This document shows, piece by piece, positions 55,526 to 64,000 of a DNA stretch of 64,000 nucleotides. How positions within the stretch are numbered: the stretch's first letter is position 1; the number at the start of each line of letters is the position of its first letter. The translations under genes were made by a program, and so were the position numbers. Source of the DNA: Gemmatimonadota bacterium. Its GTDB lineage: Bacteria > Gemmatimonadota > Gemmatimonadetes > Longimicrobiales > Gaopeijiaceae. Below the pieces are notes generated by a model. The model had not been told where the DNA came from. It made no database searches and saw only the letters and a list, made by a program, of their open reading frames with translations. The stretch spans positions 1-64,000 of the forward strand of contig JACQVF010000034.1 in the NCBI GenBank assembly GCA_016209885.1, read 5' to 3'.

Positions 55526-57814
55526 TCAGAAAGCCAGCAGCTTCGTCACCTTGAAGGTGAGGAGGCGCTCGAGGACGCCGCGCTCCGCCATGTCCCTGCG
55601 CTCGGTGTACACCAGGAAGACGTTGCTGAGCGGCGCGTGGAACAGGGTGACTCGCAGGCTCGACACCAGCTGCTCGGTCTGCTTGTTGTACTGCATGTAC
55701 GCGCTGCCGAAGAGGTTGGGGGAGAAGGCGTAGCGAACGCGACCGGCCATGGCGTCGGCCGTGAAGGAGCCCTCCGGCAGATCCACGTCGTTGTGATCCA
55801 GGCTCAGCTCGACGAAGAGGTTGTAGCGCGGCCGCCACAAGGTGCCGAAACCCACGGATCTGCGGGTCCCGTCGAAGAACTCGCCAGCCGCTAGTTGAAC
55901 GTCACCCGTCACACGGTGACCGCGGCCGATCTGGTATCCCGCCGTCGCGTCCCGAAACGCGTATGCACCAGGCGGGATCGTGACTCCCGGAAAGACGCGA
56001 AACGCCTCCGTCAGGCGCTCGAAGCGGTCGCCGTACTCGAGGGTGAGCGTGCCGCCGTCCAGGAACAGCGCCGCAAAGCCGAGGTTCACCGTGCGGGATT
56101 CCAGGACGGAGCGAAGGTCGGTCAGGTAGTCGACCTCCACGTAGGGGTTGAGCTCCTGGAGCCAGGACACCGAGGGTCGGGGGTGGAGACCGAACGTCCC
56201 GTAGAAGTTGCGTAGCGCGCGGCGCCGCACGAAGCCGACCGTCGGCTCGAAGTGCGCGCCGACGCGCTTCGCCATGGCCGACACGTCCCAGAAGCGGTCC
56301 CTCCATCCCAGGGACAGCCACGCGGCGGTCCCGTCCGCGGCACTCTCCGGTGCCGCGCTGCCCGCATAGTACGAATTGATGTAGAGCCGGTCGAAGAGCC
56401 TTGCGTTCGCGTCGACGCCGTAGCTCTGGCTGTACGTCTCGGGGTCGCTGCTGGCGCGGCGGTCGATGAGCATGGCGCCGACGTCCACGTTCTCGGCCAG
56501 ATTCGCCCGGACGCGGGCCATCGAGAACCCTTCCGCCGGCTTGCCGTACGCCGCGTCCGCGCGCATGTGCAGCACGCCCACGTCGTAGTGCCCGAGCCGG
56601 CCGGCGACCTTGCCGCCTCCGAGCATCGGGATCGGGCGGCCGTCGGACGTGAGCCCGAGCCGCCGCGAGTGGAACAGCGTGAAGTCACGCGCCGAGGCCC
56701 TGGACCGGAAGTTCTCCCCGGTCACTTCCTCGAAGGCGAAGATCCCCGCGTTTTCGAGGAAGAACTCGCGCTGTTCCGGGAAGAACAGGGGGAACCGTGT
56801 GAGGTTCACCCGCTCCTGGTCGACCTCGACCTGGGAGAAATCGGTGCGATACGTGAGGTCGAGCGTGAGCCCCGGCGTGAGCCCGTACTTCAGGTCCACG
56901 CCGGCGTCGAGACGCGCCTCGGTGCCGTCCGCGGCCCGGAGCGATCCAGACTCCTGGGCGGCCAGCACGAACGGCTTGACCGTCAGGTTCCGTCCCTGGC
57001 GGATTCCCTCGAGACCCGCGAGCGTGCCCGCCCTCGACACGCGGATGACGCGGTGGCGCCGCTCGAGCGGCGCCCAGTAGACGCTCTCGTTCTTGCGGCG
57101 AATCCTCCGCACGATGTTGAGTCCCCAGGGCCGCTCGCTCCGCCGCGGATCGAACCGGAGGGTTGTGAACGGGACCGCCAGCTCCACGATCCACGCGGAA
57201 TCCGTGACGGCCGTTTTCACATGGACCACGCCGTCCCACGCCAGGTTCGTCCGTCGGCCGTCGTCGAAGACGTGCATGTCCCGCACGGCACCACTCGGAT
57301 CGATGGAGAAGACAAACCCGCTGCGCCGGTCGAGAAACGGGTCGAGCATCAGGCTGAACAGGTCGCCGTCCATGGCATCGAAGTCCTGCTCCGCCCCGGC
57401 GTACATGAGCCGCCGGATGTCCGAATCGTGGAGCATGGCGCCGACGTAAAGGCTCCGGTCGTCGTAGAGGATCCGGACCTCGCTCCGCTCCGTGGGGGGA
57501 TGCCCCGTGTGCGGCTCCGACTGAACGAACCGGGTGATGGGCTCGGCTTCCTTCCATGCGGGCTCGACGAGCGTCGCATCGATGGAGATGGGCCCGCTCG
57601 CGCGCACCGCCCGCCACTCGGGCCGGGGTTCCGTCTCCGGGTTGATGGGCCGGACGGCGTCGTCACCCCGTCGGGAGGTCTGAGCTTGGGCGTACACCGC
57701 CGCTGAGTGCGCCACGAGGCCGAACAGCAGCACGCACGCCGGGGCGCGAGGCGCCCGACGGACGCTCGCACCCCAAGCGCGGCTACCCGGTCTGGTCACG
57801 TGGCGACCCTTCAT
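55526..57814 (-). CDS. DUF5916 outer-membrane protein with CBM9-like N-terminus
   Basis: 762 residues from the ATG at 57814 with GGAGC upstream. Signal LLFGLVAHSAAVYAQAQ. CBM9-like domain about 60-220 (PISIDATLVEPAWKEAEPIT, SLYVGAMLHDSDI, DRRSGFVFSIDPSG, AWIVELAVPFTTLRF), then the DUF5916 region (LDLTYRTDFSQVEVDQERVN; PEQREFFLENAGIFAFEEV) ending in KLLAF. It is shorter than the 47153-49912 protein but matches it in domain order. Likely an outer-membrane barrel; role unknown. It is divergent from the kinase gene. Confidence 0.82.
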   Translation of the reverse strand: MKGRHVTRPGSRAWGASVRRAPRAPACVLLFGLVAHSAAVYAQAQTSRRGDDAVRPINPETEPRPEWRAVRASGPISIDATLVEPAWKEAEPITRFVQSEPHTGHPPTERSEVRILYDDRSLYVGAMLHDSDIRRLMYAGAEQDFDAMDGDLFSLMLDPFLDRRSGFVFSIDPSGAVRDMHVFDDGRRTNLAWDGVVHVKTAVTDSAWIVELAVPFTTLRFDPRRSERPWGLNIVRRIRRKNESVYWAPLERRHRVIRVSRAGTLAGLEGIRQGRNLTVKPFVLAAQESGSLRAADGTEARLDAGVDLKYGLTPGLTLDLTYRTDFSQVEVDQERVNLTRFPLFFPEQREFFLENAGIFAFEEVTGENFRSRASARDFTLFHSRRLGLTSDGRPIPMLGGGKVAGRLGHYDVGVLHMRADAAYGKPAEGFSMARVRANLAENVDVGAMLIDRRASSDPETYSQSYGVDANARLFDRLYINSYYAGSAAPESAADGTAAWLSLGWRDRFWDVSAMAKRVGAHFEPTVGFVRRRALRNFYGTFGLHPRPSVSWLQELNPYVEVDYLTDLRSVLESRTVNLGFAALFLDGGTLTLEYGDRFERLTEAFRVFPGVTIPPGAYAFRDATAGYQIGRGHRVTGDVQLAAGEFFDGTRRSVGFGTLWRPRYNLFVELSLDHNDVDLPEGSFTADAMAGRVRYAFSPNLFGSAYMQYNKQTEQLVSSLRVTLFHAPLSNVFLVYTERRDMAERGVLERLLTFKVTKLLAF

Positions 57815-58272
57815 AGCGAGCTCCGGTCCCGCCGAAGAATAGGCGTTTCGCGCGGCGTGCGCACCCGCCAGCGCGAACTGGACGGATGCGTCCAAGACGG
57901 ATGCGTCCAAGGTGAACACTCCGCTCCCAACTGCCATACTAGCGCCGGTGGGCTGCGTCCCGGATCCAGCCAAGCCTCATCCGTGACGCGTAGGCGTCCG
58001 CGCCGGATCCCGGAGGGTGAGCCGAGCGCGATCTCCGTGACCGGGCCGAACCCAGGGACGCAGCCAGTGCCGCGCTGGGAAGCCGTGACGGTAGCAAGGC
58101 GATCGCGCCTCACCGCGCCTCACTGCGGTTTACCGCGGGTTCACCGCGGGTTCACCGCTCTGCATGGCCACGGTGACCCTACCCCGCTCCGCTGTGGCCC
58201 GCTATTGTTCGGGCAGACTGCCGGCGTAGTCATCGGTACGTTCCGCGATCCCGGTACTGGCGCGCTCCCATC
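57815..58272. other. Divergent regulatory region with two repeat sets
   Basis: 458 bases between the DUF5916 gene (minus) and the histidine kinase gene (plus). GGATGCGTCCAAGAC is repeated in tandem at about 57886-57914, and three 11-bp repeats lie at 58128-58156. Confidence 0.6.
58128..58156 (+). promoter_or_regulatory. PHO-box-like 11-bp direct repeats
   Basis: GTTTACC (58128), GTTCACC (58139) and GTTCACC (58150), each 11 bases apart with GCGG spacers. The heptamer matches the Streptomyces PhoP box GTTCACC exactly. It lies 117 bases before the kinase start and about 310 bases from the DUF5916 start. Confidence 0.5.
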
Positions 58273-59784
58273 ATGAAGCTCGGCACTCGTCTTCTTCTGC
58301 CGCTTCTGGTCGCGGTGGCGCTGGTCATGTCGCTCTACGGGGCGTGGGCGCTGCGGCAGCGGCAGACAACGCTGGTGGCGGAAGCGCGCCGCGAGACGCG
58401 GGCTTACGCGACCGCCCTGGGCCTCGCCTTGGAGAGCGCGTTCCGCGATCCGGATCTGAAGGACGTGCAGCAGATCATCGACCGGATCAGCCGCGAGCCG
58501 AAGATCTACGGGGTGCTCGTCTACGGGCCGGACGGGCGCTCCCTCTTCGTGTCCGATCCTCTCGGGGGAACGGAGCCGCCGCCCGCTGGCGTGCTCCGGC
58601 GGGTGCTGGCGCGAGGTGACACGGCGTCGTTCGAGCGCGAGATCGATGGCCAGCGGGTGTACTCGGTGCTCCACGCCGTCCGCGCGGCCGACGGCGCCGT
58701 GGTCGCCGCCTTCGAGGTGGCGCAGCCGCTGGCGTTCGTGGAGGCGGAGAAAGCCAGGACGAGTCAGCGCTTCCTTCTCAATACCTTCACGCTCCTCGCC
58801 GCCGTCACGATTCTCATCCTGTGGCTCGTGCGCCGCTCCATCACGAGCCCCCTCGAGCGGTTCGTTACCGCGGCTCAGGCGCTGGGGCGGGGCGACCTGG
58901 CGCACCGGATCCGCGAGGACGCGGGGGCGGGCGAGCTTGCGCTGCTGGCGGGGGAGCTCAATCGCATGGCGAACCGCCTGGAGGGGGCGCGGTCGAAGCT
59001 CGTCCAGGAGGCGGAAGAGCGCATCGCCCTGGAGCGACGGCTGCGGGAGACAGAGCGGCTGGCGGCGGTTGGGAACCTGGCTGCGGGCCTCGCCCACGAG
59101 ATCGCCTCGCCGCTCCACGTGATCCGCGGACGAGCGGAGATGCTGCTGCGGCGCGACGGCTTGCCGGAGGCTCAGGCGCGGAATCTCCGCATCATCGTGG
59201 AGCAGATCGGGCGCATCACGGTGATCGTGCGGAACCTCCTGGATTTCGCGCGGCGGCGCGAGCCCCGGATCGAGGCCCTGGACCTCGGGCTCGTCCTCGA
59301 AGGGGTCGCGGAATTCGTGGAGAGCGAGTTCGCGCGGACAGGTGTCCGCCTGGACTGGGAGGGCCCGCGTGCGCTAGCGACTCGCGGCGACCCGCATCTG
59401 CTGCACCAGGTCTTCATGAATCTGCTCCTGAATGCGCGACAGGCGCTGGACGACACGGAGGGCGAGCGCCGCGTCGTGATTCGCACGCGCATGGCGGGCG
59501 AGGCCGAGGTCGTGGGCGAGAGCCGTGAGACGGCGCCGGCGGTAGTCGTCGAGGTCGAGGACACGGGCCCGGGGATCCCCGGCGAGGTACTGCCACATAT
59601 CTTCGAGCCTTTCTTCACGACGAAGCCGGGGGGCGTGGGCACCGGGCTCGGCCTCGCGGTTGCGCGGAGCATCGTCGAGGAGCACGGCGGAAGCCTGGAA
59701 GCCGAGAACGTGCACGGGGAGGGCGGGGCGCGCTTTCGGGTGACGCTGCCCGGCTGGCCGACTCCGGCCACGTCCTATGCCTGA
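58273..59784 (+). CDS. Sensor histidine kinase, NtrB/ZraS-like
   Basis: 503 residues. N-terminal membrane helix (LLLPLLVAVALVMSLYGAW), extracytoplasmic sensor of about 130 residues, second helix (LLNTFTLLAAVTILILWL), HAMP, HisKA with LAAGLAHEIASPLHVIRGRA (His phospho-acceptor), then HATPase (LHQVFMNLLLNARQAL, DTGPGIPGE, GTGLGLAVARSIVEEHGG). The stop overlaps the regulator start by 8 bases, so they are a cognate pair. The signal sensed is unknown. Confidence 0.92.
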   Translation: MKLGTRLLLPLLVAVALVMSLYGAWALRQRQTTLVAEARRETRAYATALGLALESAFRDPDLKDVQQIIDRISREPKIYGVLVYGPDGRSLFVSDPLGGTEPPPAGVLRRVLARGDTASFEREIDGQRVYSVLHAVRAADGAVVAAFEVAQPLAFVEAEKARTSQRFLLNTFTLLAAVTILILWLVRRSITSPLERFVTAAQALGRGDLAHRIREDAGAGELALLAGELNRMANRLEGARSKLVQEAEERIALERRLRETERLAAVGNLAAGLAHEIASPLHVIRGRAEMLLRRDGLPEAQARNLRIIVEQIGRITVIVRNLLDFARRREPRIEALDLGLVLEGVAEFVESEFARTGVRLDWEGPRALATRGDPHLLHQVFMNLLLNARQALDDTEGERRVVIRTRMAGEAEVVGESRETAPAVVVEVEDTGPGIPGEVLPHIFEPFFTTKPGGVGTGLGLAVARSIVEEHGGSLEAENVHGEGGARFRVTLPGWPTPATSYA

Positions 59785-61216
59785 GCGCGTCGCCGTCGTC
59801 GAGGACGACCGCGAGCTCCGCGCGTTTCTGGCCGAGGTCCTTGAGGACGCCGGCTACGAAGCCGCGGCGTATCCGGGCGCCGACGCGGCGCTACGCGAGA
59901 TCCGCGCCGGGAAGCCGGTGGACCTGGTGGTCACGGACCTGGTGCTCCCGGGCATGCGCGGCCACGAGCTGCTTCGCGAGCTACGGGAGCAGCGTCCGGA
60001 GCTGAACGTGATTGTCATCACGGCCTTCGGCTCCATCGAGTCCGCCATCGAGCTGGTGAAGGCCGGGGCTTACGACTACGTGACGAAGCCGTTCGGCACG
60101 GACGAGTTCCTGCTCACGGTGGAGCGGGCGCTGCAGGAGAGCCGCCTCCGCCGTGAGGTTGCGGCCCTCTCCCGCGCGGCGTCCGCGGTGCCGCCCGGCT
60201 TCGTGGGCGCGAGCCGGCCCATGCAGGAACTGTTCGCCTTTGTCTTCCGCGTCGCCGCCACGCGCTACCCGACGCTCATCACGGGAGAAAGCGGGACAGG
60301 AAAGGAGCTTGTGGCGCGGGCACTCCACGAGCTCTCCGGGCGCGTGCCGTTCGTGGCCGTCAACTGTGCGGCGCTGCCCGAACAGCTTCTCGAGTCCGAG
60401 TTGTTCGGCCACGAGAAGGGCGCGTTCACGGGGGCCGACCGCGACAAACCGGGCCTGTTTGAGACCGCCCACGCGGGCACGCTGTTCCTGGACGAGATCA
60501 CCGAGCTGCCTGCCGCGCTCCAGCCCAAGCTTCTCCGGGCGCTCGAGAACGGCGAGGTGCGGCGGGTCGGCGCGACGCGAGCCCGCAACCTGGACGTGCG
60601 CGTCGTCGCGGCCACGAACAAGGAGCCGGAGGAGGAGGTGCGGCGCGGACGGTTGCGGGAGGACCTGTTCTGGCGACTCAACGTCGTCAGCATCCACGTG
60701 CCACCCCTGCGCGAGCGCCCCGCGGACATCCCACTGCTGGCCGAGCATTTCCTCGAGCGGACCGGCGCGTCCACCGGCTCCTCGACGCCGGTGCCCGCCG
60801 CCTCGGCCGCTTCACCGTCCGGCGCGCAGGTGGGCGACGCGCACCCCTGGGCCGCGCCACGCCTACGCATCGCGCCGGACGCCATGGCGCTCCTCACTGC
60901 CTACCCGTGGCCGGGCAACGTTCGCGAACTCCGCAACGCCATCGAGCGCGCGGCTGCCCTGGTCGTCGGACCCGAGATCCGGCCCGAGGACCTGCCGCCG
61001 CGTATTCGCGAGGCAGGCCGCGTCGCCGTCCTGGTGGCAGACGCCTCGCAACGCCAGATCTCTCTCAGCCAGCTCGAGCGTGCCTACATCCTCGAGATCC
61101 TCCGCCAGACGGGCGGAAACAAATCCCGGGCCGCCGAAATCCTCGGCCTCGATCGAAAGACGCTCTATCGCAAGCTCGAGGAATACCGGGTGAAGGACGT
61201 GGAGTCCGAGGGCTGA
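59777..61216 (+). CDS. Sigma54-dependent response regulator, NtrC family
   Basis: 479 residues. Receiver with Asp in LVVTDLVLPGM, AAA+ domain with Walker A ITGESGTGKELVARALH, the GAFTGA loop (GHEKGAFTGADRDKPGLF) that contacts sigma54, and DEITELPAALQPKLL. The C-terminal Fis-type helix-turn-helix ends the protein (ILRQTGGNKSRAAEILGLDR). It activates sigma54 promoters after phosphorylation by the adjacent kinase. No target promoter is evident in the window. Confidence 0.94.
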   Translation: MPERVAVVEDDRELRAFLAEVLEDAGYEAAAYPGADAALREIRAGKPVDLVVTDLVLPGMRGHELLRELREQRPELNVIVITAFGSIESAIELVKAGAYDYVTKPFGTDEFLLTVERALQESRLRREVAALSRAASAVPPGFVGASRPMQELFAFVFRVAATRYPTLITGESGTGKELVARALHELSGRVPFVAVNCAALPEQLLESELFGHEKGAFTGADRDKPGLFETAHAGTLFLDEITELPAALQPKLLRALENGEVRRVGATRARNLDVRVVAATNKEPEEEVRRGRLREDLFWRLNVVSIHVPPLRERPADIPLLAEHFLERTGASTGSSTPVPAASAASPSGAQVGDAHPWAAPRLRIAPDAMALLTAYPWPGNVRELRNAIERAAALVVGPEIRPEDLPPRIREAGRVAVLVADASQRQISLSQLERAYILEILRQTGGNKSRAAEILGLDRKTLYRKLEEYRVKDVESEG

Positions 61217-61606
61217 GGCCAGGCGAAGCGACCGCCCCTTCATCCGCTCATCCTGCGCGCCGCGCCCGGGCGTTCACAGCCGCTGGTGCTGTGGCGCGCT
61301 GGCCGCCGGGTGTGGATTTCCGCCCCGGTGCCGTCCCTTCCGCGGGCGGTCATTCCTACCGAAATAGCTCCACTGGTGTACGGTCATTCGCCGGGAGTGC
61401 AGTAGCCAAGCCTTTTCGCTAAAACGACATACATGTGATTGCCCGGATGTCCGACCCCCTTGGTGCGGGCCGGCGACGGGCGCTGCGGCGGGTGGCCGGT
61501 CTACGGCACAGGGCTTGCCCTCGAGAGCTCAGTCGCTCCGGCCCTCTGCCCTCGGCACCAGGTGGTGGGCCAGGGGGACCGGAGCCTCGAACCGGGAGCG
61601 CCGTGC
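61217..61606. other. Intergenic region before the stress protein
   Basis: About 390 bases if the TTG start is right. An AT-rich patch at 61405-61440 (CTTTTCGCTAAAACGACATA) may include a promoter; nothing else is recognisable. Confidence 0.4.
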
Positions 61607-62047
61607 TTGGAGCGTTTGCGGATCGTCGTGGGAATCGACTTCTCGGAGGGTGCCGCGCGGGCGGTGGTCGCGGCGCGCAGTCTGGCGAGCCGGCTCGCTG
61701 GCGAGCTGGTGCCGGTGTTCGTGCACCAGGGCGTTCGGGAGCGGGAGTGGTGCCTCGGGCCCGCAGAGCGTGCGTGGCTCGAGGCGCTGTCCCTGGATCC
61801 CGGGTCGCTGGTGGTGAGGCGCGGGCTGCCGTGGGTCGAGCTGGTGCGGCTGGCTGAAAAGGGGTGCGCGGACTTCATCGTGGCGGGGAGCCACGGCGCG
61901 TCGGGTTTTCAGCCGGTGGCGCTGGGGTCCACAGCCGCGCGCCTCGCGATCCTCTCACCCTTTCCGGTGGTGCTGGTGAGCCCGCGAGGCGGCCGCGGGG
62001 GAGCTGTCCGGCTGGAGGCCTCGCCGTCCGGCGGCGCCGTGGTTTGA
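61607..62047 (+). CDS. Universal stress protein (UspA family)
   Basis: 146 residues from the TTG at 61607, chosen because GGGAG precedes it and the UspA fold starts immediately (RIVVGIDFSEGAARAVVAAR). An upstream start at 61439 would add 56 residues without family similarity. The ATP-binding loop is GSHGASGFQPVALGSTAARL and the last strand PFPVVLVSPRGG. Single-domain ATP-type Usp; it likely acts in stress survival. Confidence 0.8.
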   Translation: MERLRIVVGIDFSEGAARAVVAARSLASRLAGELVPVFVHQGVREREWCLGPAERAWLEALSLDPGSLVVRRGLPWVELVRLAEKGCADFIVAGSHGASGFQPVALGSTAARLAILSPFPVVLVSPRGGRGGAVRLEASPSGGAVV

Positions 62048-62160
62048 AGGGGCGGCAGCAAACGGAGTGAAGCTGGGGCCGCGGCGGTCAGGTTGGCAGG
62101 CCGCCATGCCTACTGACCCGGCAGGAACCCGGGATTCGGCAACGGAGGCAAGGAGGAACG

Positions 62161-62724
62161 ATGAGACGCGACGCGAAGGTTCTGGTCCTGACGGCGATCT
62201 GCGCACTGGGGCTCGCCGCCTGCGCAAAGAAGGCGCCACCGCCGGCACCGGCCCCGCTAACGCGGGAAATGGCTCCGGTGCGAAGCGATGCGGACTCGGA
62301 GGCGGCGGAGCGGGCGCGCCGGGAGGCCGAGGCACGCGCGAGGACCGAGGCTACAGCACGTGCGCGGGCGACAATCGAGGAGATGATCTTCTTCGACTTC
62401 GACCGCTCCAACATTCGCTCGGACGCCAAGACCAGGCTGGACGCGAAGATCCCGGTCCTGCAGTCCAATACGACGGTCCGGCTTCGGATCGAGGGCCACG
62501 CGGACGAGCGCGGCTCGGTGGAGTACAATCTGGCGCTGGGGATGAGGCGTGCCACGGCGGCGAAGCAGTACCTCACCGCGTTCGCCATAGACGCCTCTCG
62601 CCTGGATGTCGTGAGCTTCGGCGAGGAGCGGCCGTTCGATCGGCGCTCGGACGAGGAGGCGTGGGCGAAGAACCGGCGCGCCGAGTTCCACATCATCGGC
62701 GGGCAGGTGGCAGAGCGCCCGTGA
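62161..62724 (+). CDS. pal: Peptidoglycan-associated lipoprotein (Pal/OmpA-like)
   Basis: 187 residues. Lipobox LGLAAC (Cys 20), then a charged helical spacer, then the OmpA domain (FDFDRSNIRSDAKTRLDAKI; IEGHADERGSVEYNLALGMR, with the Asp and Arg that bind diaminopimelate; DVVSFGEERPFD). AGGAGG precedes the ATG. Pal anchors the outer membrane to peptidoglycan. No tol genes are adjacent in view, which is unusual but not rare. Confidence 0.9.
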   Translation: MRRDAKVLVLTAICALGLAACAKKAPPPAPAPLTREMAPVRSDADSEAAERARREAEARARTEATARARATIEEMIFFDFDRSNIRSDAKTRLDAKIPVLQSNTTVRLRIEGHADERGSVEYNLALGMRRATAAKQYLTAFAIDASRLDVVSFGEERPFDRRSDEEAWAKNRRAEFHIIGGQVAERP

Positions 62725-64000
62725 TGCCCTCCGCGGGGCCGGGCGCAGGACCGTCGAGCGGCGGGAACGGCGCGCCGGAACAACGGCGACCTCGGGACTT
62801 GTGGGATGACCCGAGCGCGGTTGACCGGGGCGTGACGATGCCAAGGCGCCGGGCGCTGCTCCTGCTTCTGGCGGTCTCCTTCGTCGTGGGCTACGCCTCC
62901 ACGAGTCGCCGGTCGGCCGGCGGCGCGCGCGCCGAGGCCGCCGGCGTGGGCGCTGCGGCGGCGGAGGCGCGAAGGGCCACGACGGCGGCGGATCCGCTGT
63001 CCGCCTACCTGGAGCTCGCCGCGCGAACCGGCCTGGATGAGGAGGGGCTCGCAGAGCTTCGCCGCGCCCAAGTCCTCGTTCGCGAGGGCAGCGGGGGGGC
63101 ATCCCTCGAGGCGTTTGGCCGCGCGGCTGAACGGCTCCCCGGCCTCGCAGACTGGATCCAGATCCTCGCGGTGGACGGCTTGGCCCACGCGGGCGATACC
63201 GCCGCGGTGCGCCGCCTGCTTGCCGCCAGCGAGGCGACTCTCGCGCGCGACCGGGGCTGGCGGCTGGTCGTGCAGGCCCGGGCCATCGCGGGCGACGGTG
63301 CGGGAGCGCGGGCGGCGGCCGAGGCCGCGGGGCTGCGGCTCGAGGACGCGCGCGCGCGGGGCGAGGCGTGGAGGCTCCTGGGTGAGCTGCGGCTGGCCGG
63401 CGGCGACACGACAGGCGCCCGAATCGCGCTTCGACTCGCGATTGACAACGCGCCCGGGTCGCCCGCGGCCGTGGCGGCGGCCACGGCGCTGGCCGGGTTG
63501 CCCCACGCCGCGGGGCAGGATTGGCTGCGGATCGGACGCGTGTACCTGCGGACCGGCACGCTCGATCGCGGAATAAAGGCACTGGATGCCTACCTCGCGT
63601 CGGAGAGCGACGCGGACGCGGCGCAACCGGCCGCTGTTCAGCTCGAGATTGGGCGCGCTTTGTTGGGCGCGCGCCGCTACGCGGATGCGGAGCGGCGGCT
63701 CCTTCGCCTGCAGAACCGGGGCGCTCCCGACTCGGTGGCGGCCGAGGCGCTCTTGCTGGGCGGGCGCGCCCGACAACGGATGGGCCGCGTGGCGGACGCG
63801 CAGACGGCTTACACGCGCGTGGCCGAGCGCTTCCCCAGGGAACGGGCTGCGGCAGAGGCGCACTTCCTGCTCGCGGACATCGAGCACGATGCGGGGCGGC
63901 TCACCAGCGCGCGTGCCTTCTATCGAGCTGCCATGGAATCGGGCGGGAATTCACGCCACCCCGGCGAGGCAGCCATGCGGTTGGGAGGACTCGCATACCT
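62724..64000 (+). CDS. TPR-repeat protein, possibly a lytic transglycosylase N-terminus (truncated by window end)
   Basis: An open frame from the ATG at 62724 (TGATG overlap with pal) to the end. A membrane anchor about residues 40-60 (RRALLLLLAVSFVVGYAS) follows a polar start. The rest is TPR-like helices: LEEGLAELRRAQ-type repeats, LRIGRVYLRTGTLDRGIKAL and AQTAYTRVAERFPRERAAAE. Slt-type soluble lytic transglycosylases have this kind of N-terminal superhelix, but the catalytic domain would lie beyond the window, so the assignment is tentative. Confidence 0.6.
   Translation, partial: MPSAGPGAGPSSGGNGAPEQRRPRDLWDDPSAVDRGVTMPRRRALLLLLAVSFVVGYASTSRRSAGGARAEAAGVGAAAAEARRATTAADPLSAYLELAARTGLDEEGLAELRRAQVLVREGSGGASLEAFGRAAERLPGLADWIQILAVDGLAHAGDTAAVRRLLAASEATLARDRGWRLVVQARAIAGDGAGARAAAEAAGLRLEDARARGEAWRLLGELRLAGGDTTGARIALRLAIDNAPGSPAAVAAATALAGLPHAAGQDWLRIGRVYLRTGTLDRGIKALDAYLASESDADAAQPAAVQLEIGRALLGARRYADAERRLLRLQNRGAPDSVAAEALLLGGRARQRMGRVADAQTAYTRVAERFPRERAAAEAHFLLADIEHDAGRLTSARAFYRAAMESGGNSRHPGEAAMRLGGLAY

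Noticed and set aside
57884-57914. Tandem GGATGCGTCCAAGAC as a CRISPR-like or operator repeat
   Set aside because: Only two units and no spacers; not CRISPR, and no regulator is implied.
62093-62110. TGGCAGG...ATGCC before pal as a sigma54 promoter
   Set aside because: The spacing and the -12 GC element do not fit TGGCAC-N5-TTGC; considered because an NtrC-type regulator is nearby.

Overview
The window is high-GC DNA with dense coding, GTG and TTG starts mixed with ATG, and many secreted or outer-membrane proteins of the DUF5916, sortilin-like propeller and LVIVD-repeat types. Together with a Pal lipoprotein and a porin O/P homologue this points to a Gram-negative bacterium. Gemmatimonadota is my best guess, but that is an inference from the protein families, not a phylogenetic result. 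Layout: (1) 1-10.7 kb is an accessory patchwork: two small membrane proteins, two translationally coupled CPA2 (Kef-type) antiporters bracketed by a decayed ~135-bp direct repeat, a dead nitrilase gene, a phosphonatase-like HAD hydrolase, two broken PIN-toxin genes, a metallophosphoesterase, a DoxX protein and an intact RES/Xre toxin-antitoxin pair. (2) 10.7-20.6 kb is one minus-strand branched-chain amino acid operon, leuA-leuC-leuD-ilvB-ilvN-ilvC-ilvE-ilvD. It has a near-consensus promoter (TTGACA-17-TATGAT), a 32-residue leader peptide rich in Leu/Ile and an intrinsic terminator before leuA, so control by transcription attenuation is strongly suggested. leuB is absent. (3) 20.7-31.6 kb holds an Uma2 nuclease and then a phosphate region on the plus strand: porin O/P, a LeuA-family enzyme, PhoB, PhoR, PstS, PstC, PstA, PstB and PhoU. 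A run of 11-bp direct repeats resembling PHO boxes lies upstream of the porin.

(4) 31.7-38.4 kb carries an SDR reductase, an LVIVD-repeat lipoprotein, three small envelope proteins and a glutaryl-CoA-dehydrogenase-like enzyme, followed by a PIN fragment. (5) 38.5-45.6 kb is a second accessory zone. It starts at tRNA-Lys(CTT) with a dead tyrosine-integrase remnant next to it. It then holds a secreted beta-propeller/papain-like/MORN-repeat fusion protein, a convergent pair of truncated genes (aminopeptidase and serine hydrolase), a YceI protein, and an AbiE-type toxin-antitoxin pair bracketed by a 52-bp direct repeat of the neighbouring gene's 3' end. (6) 45.6-58 kb holds large envelope proteins: an HExxH-containing exported protein, two DUF5916 outer-membrane proteins, a 1,071-residue sortilin-like propeller lipoprotein and a B12-binding radical SAM enzyme. 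(7) 58-64 kb has an NtrB/NtrC-type two-component pair, a universal stress protein, Pal, and the start of a TPR protein that runs off the end.

The strongest signals to follow up are the leucine attenuator, the propeller/papain/MORN fusion, the repeat-bracketed toxin-antitoxin insertion, octamer repeat arrays that begin at stop codons, and PHO-box-like repeats at two sites.
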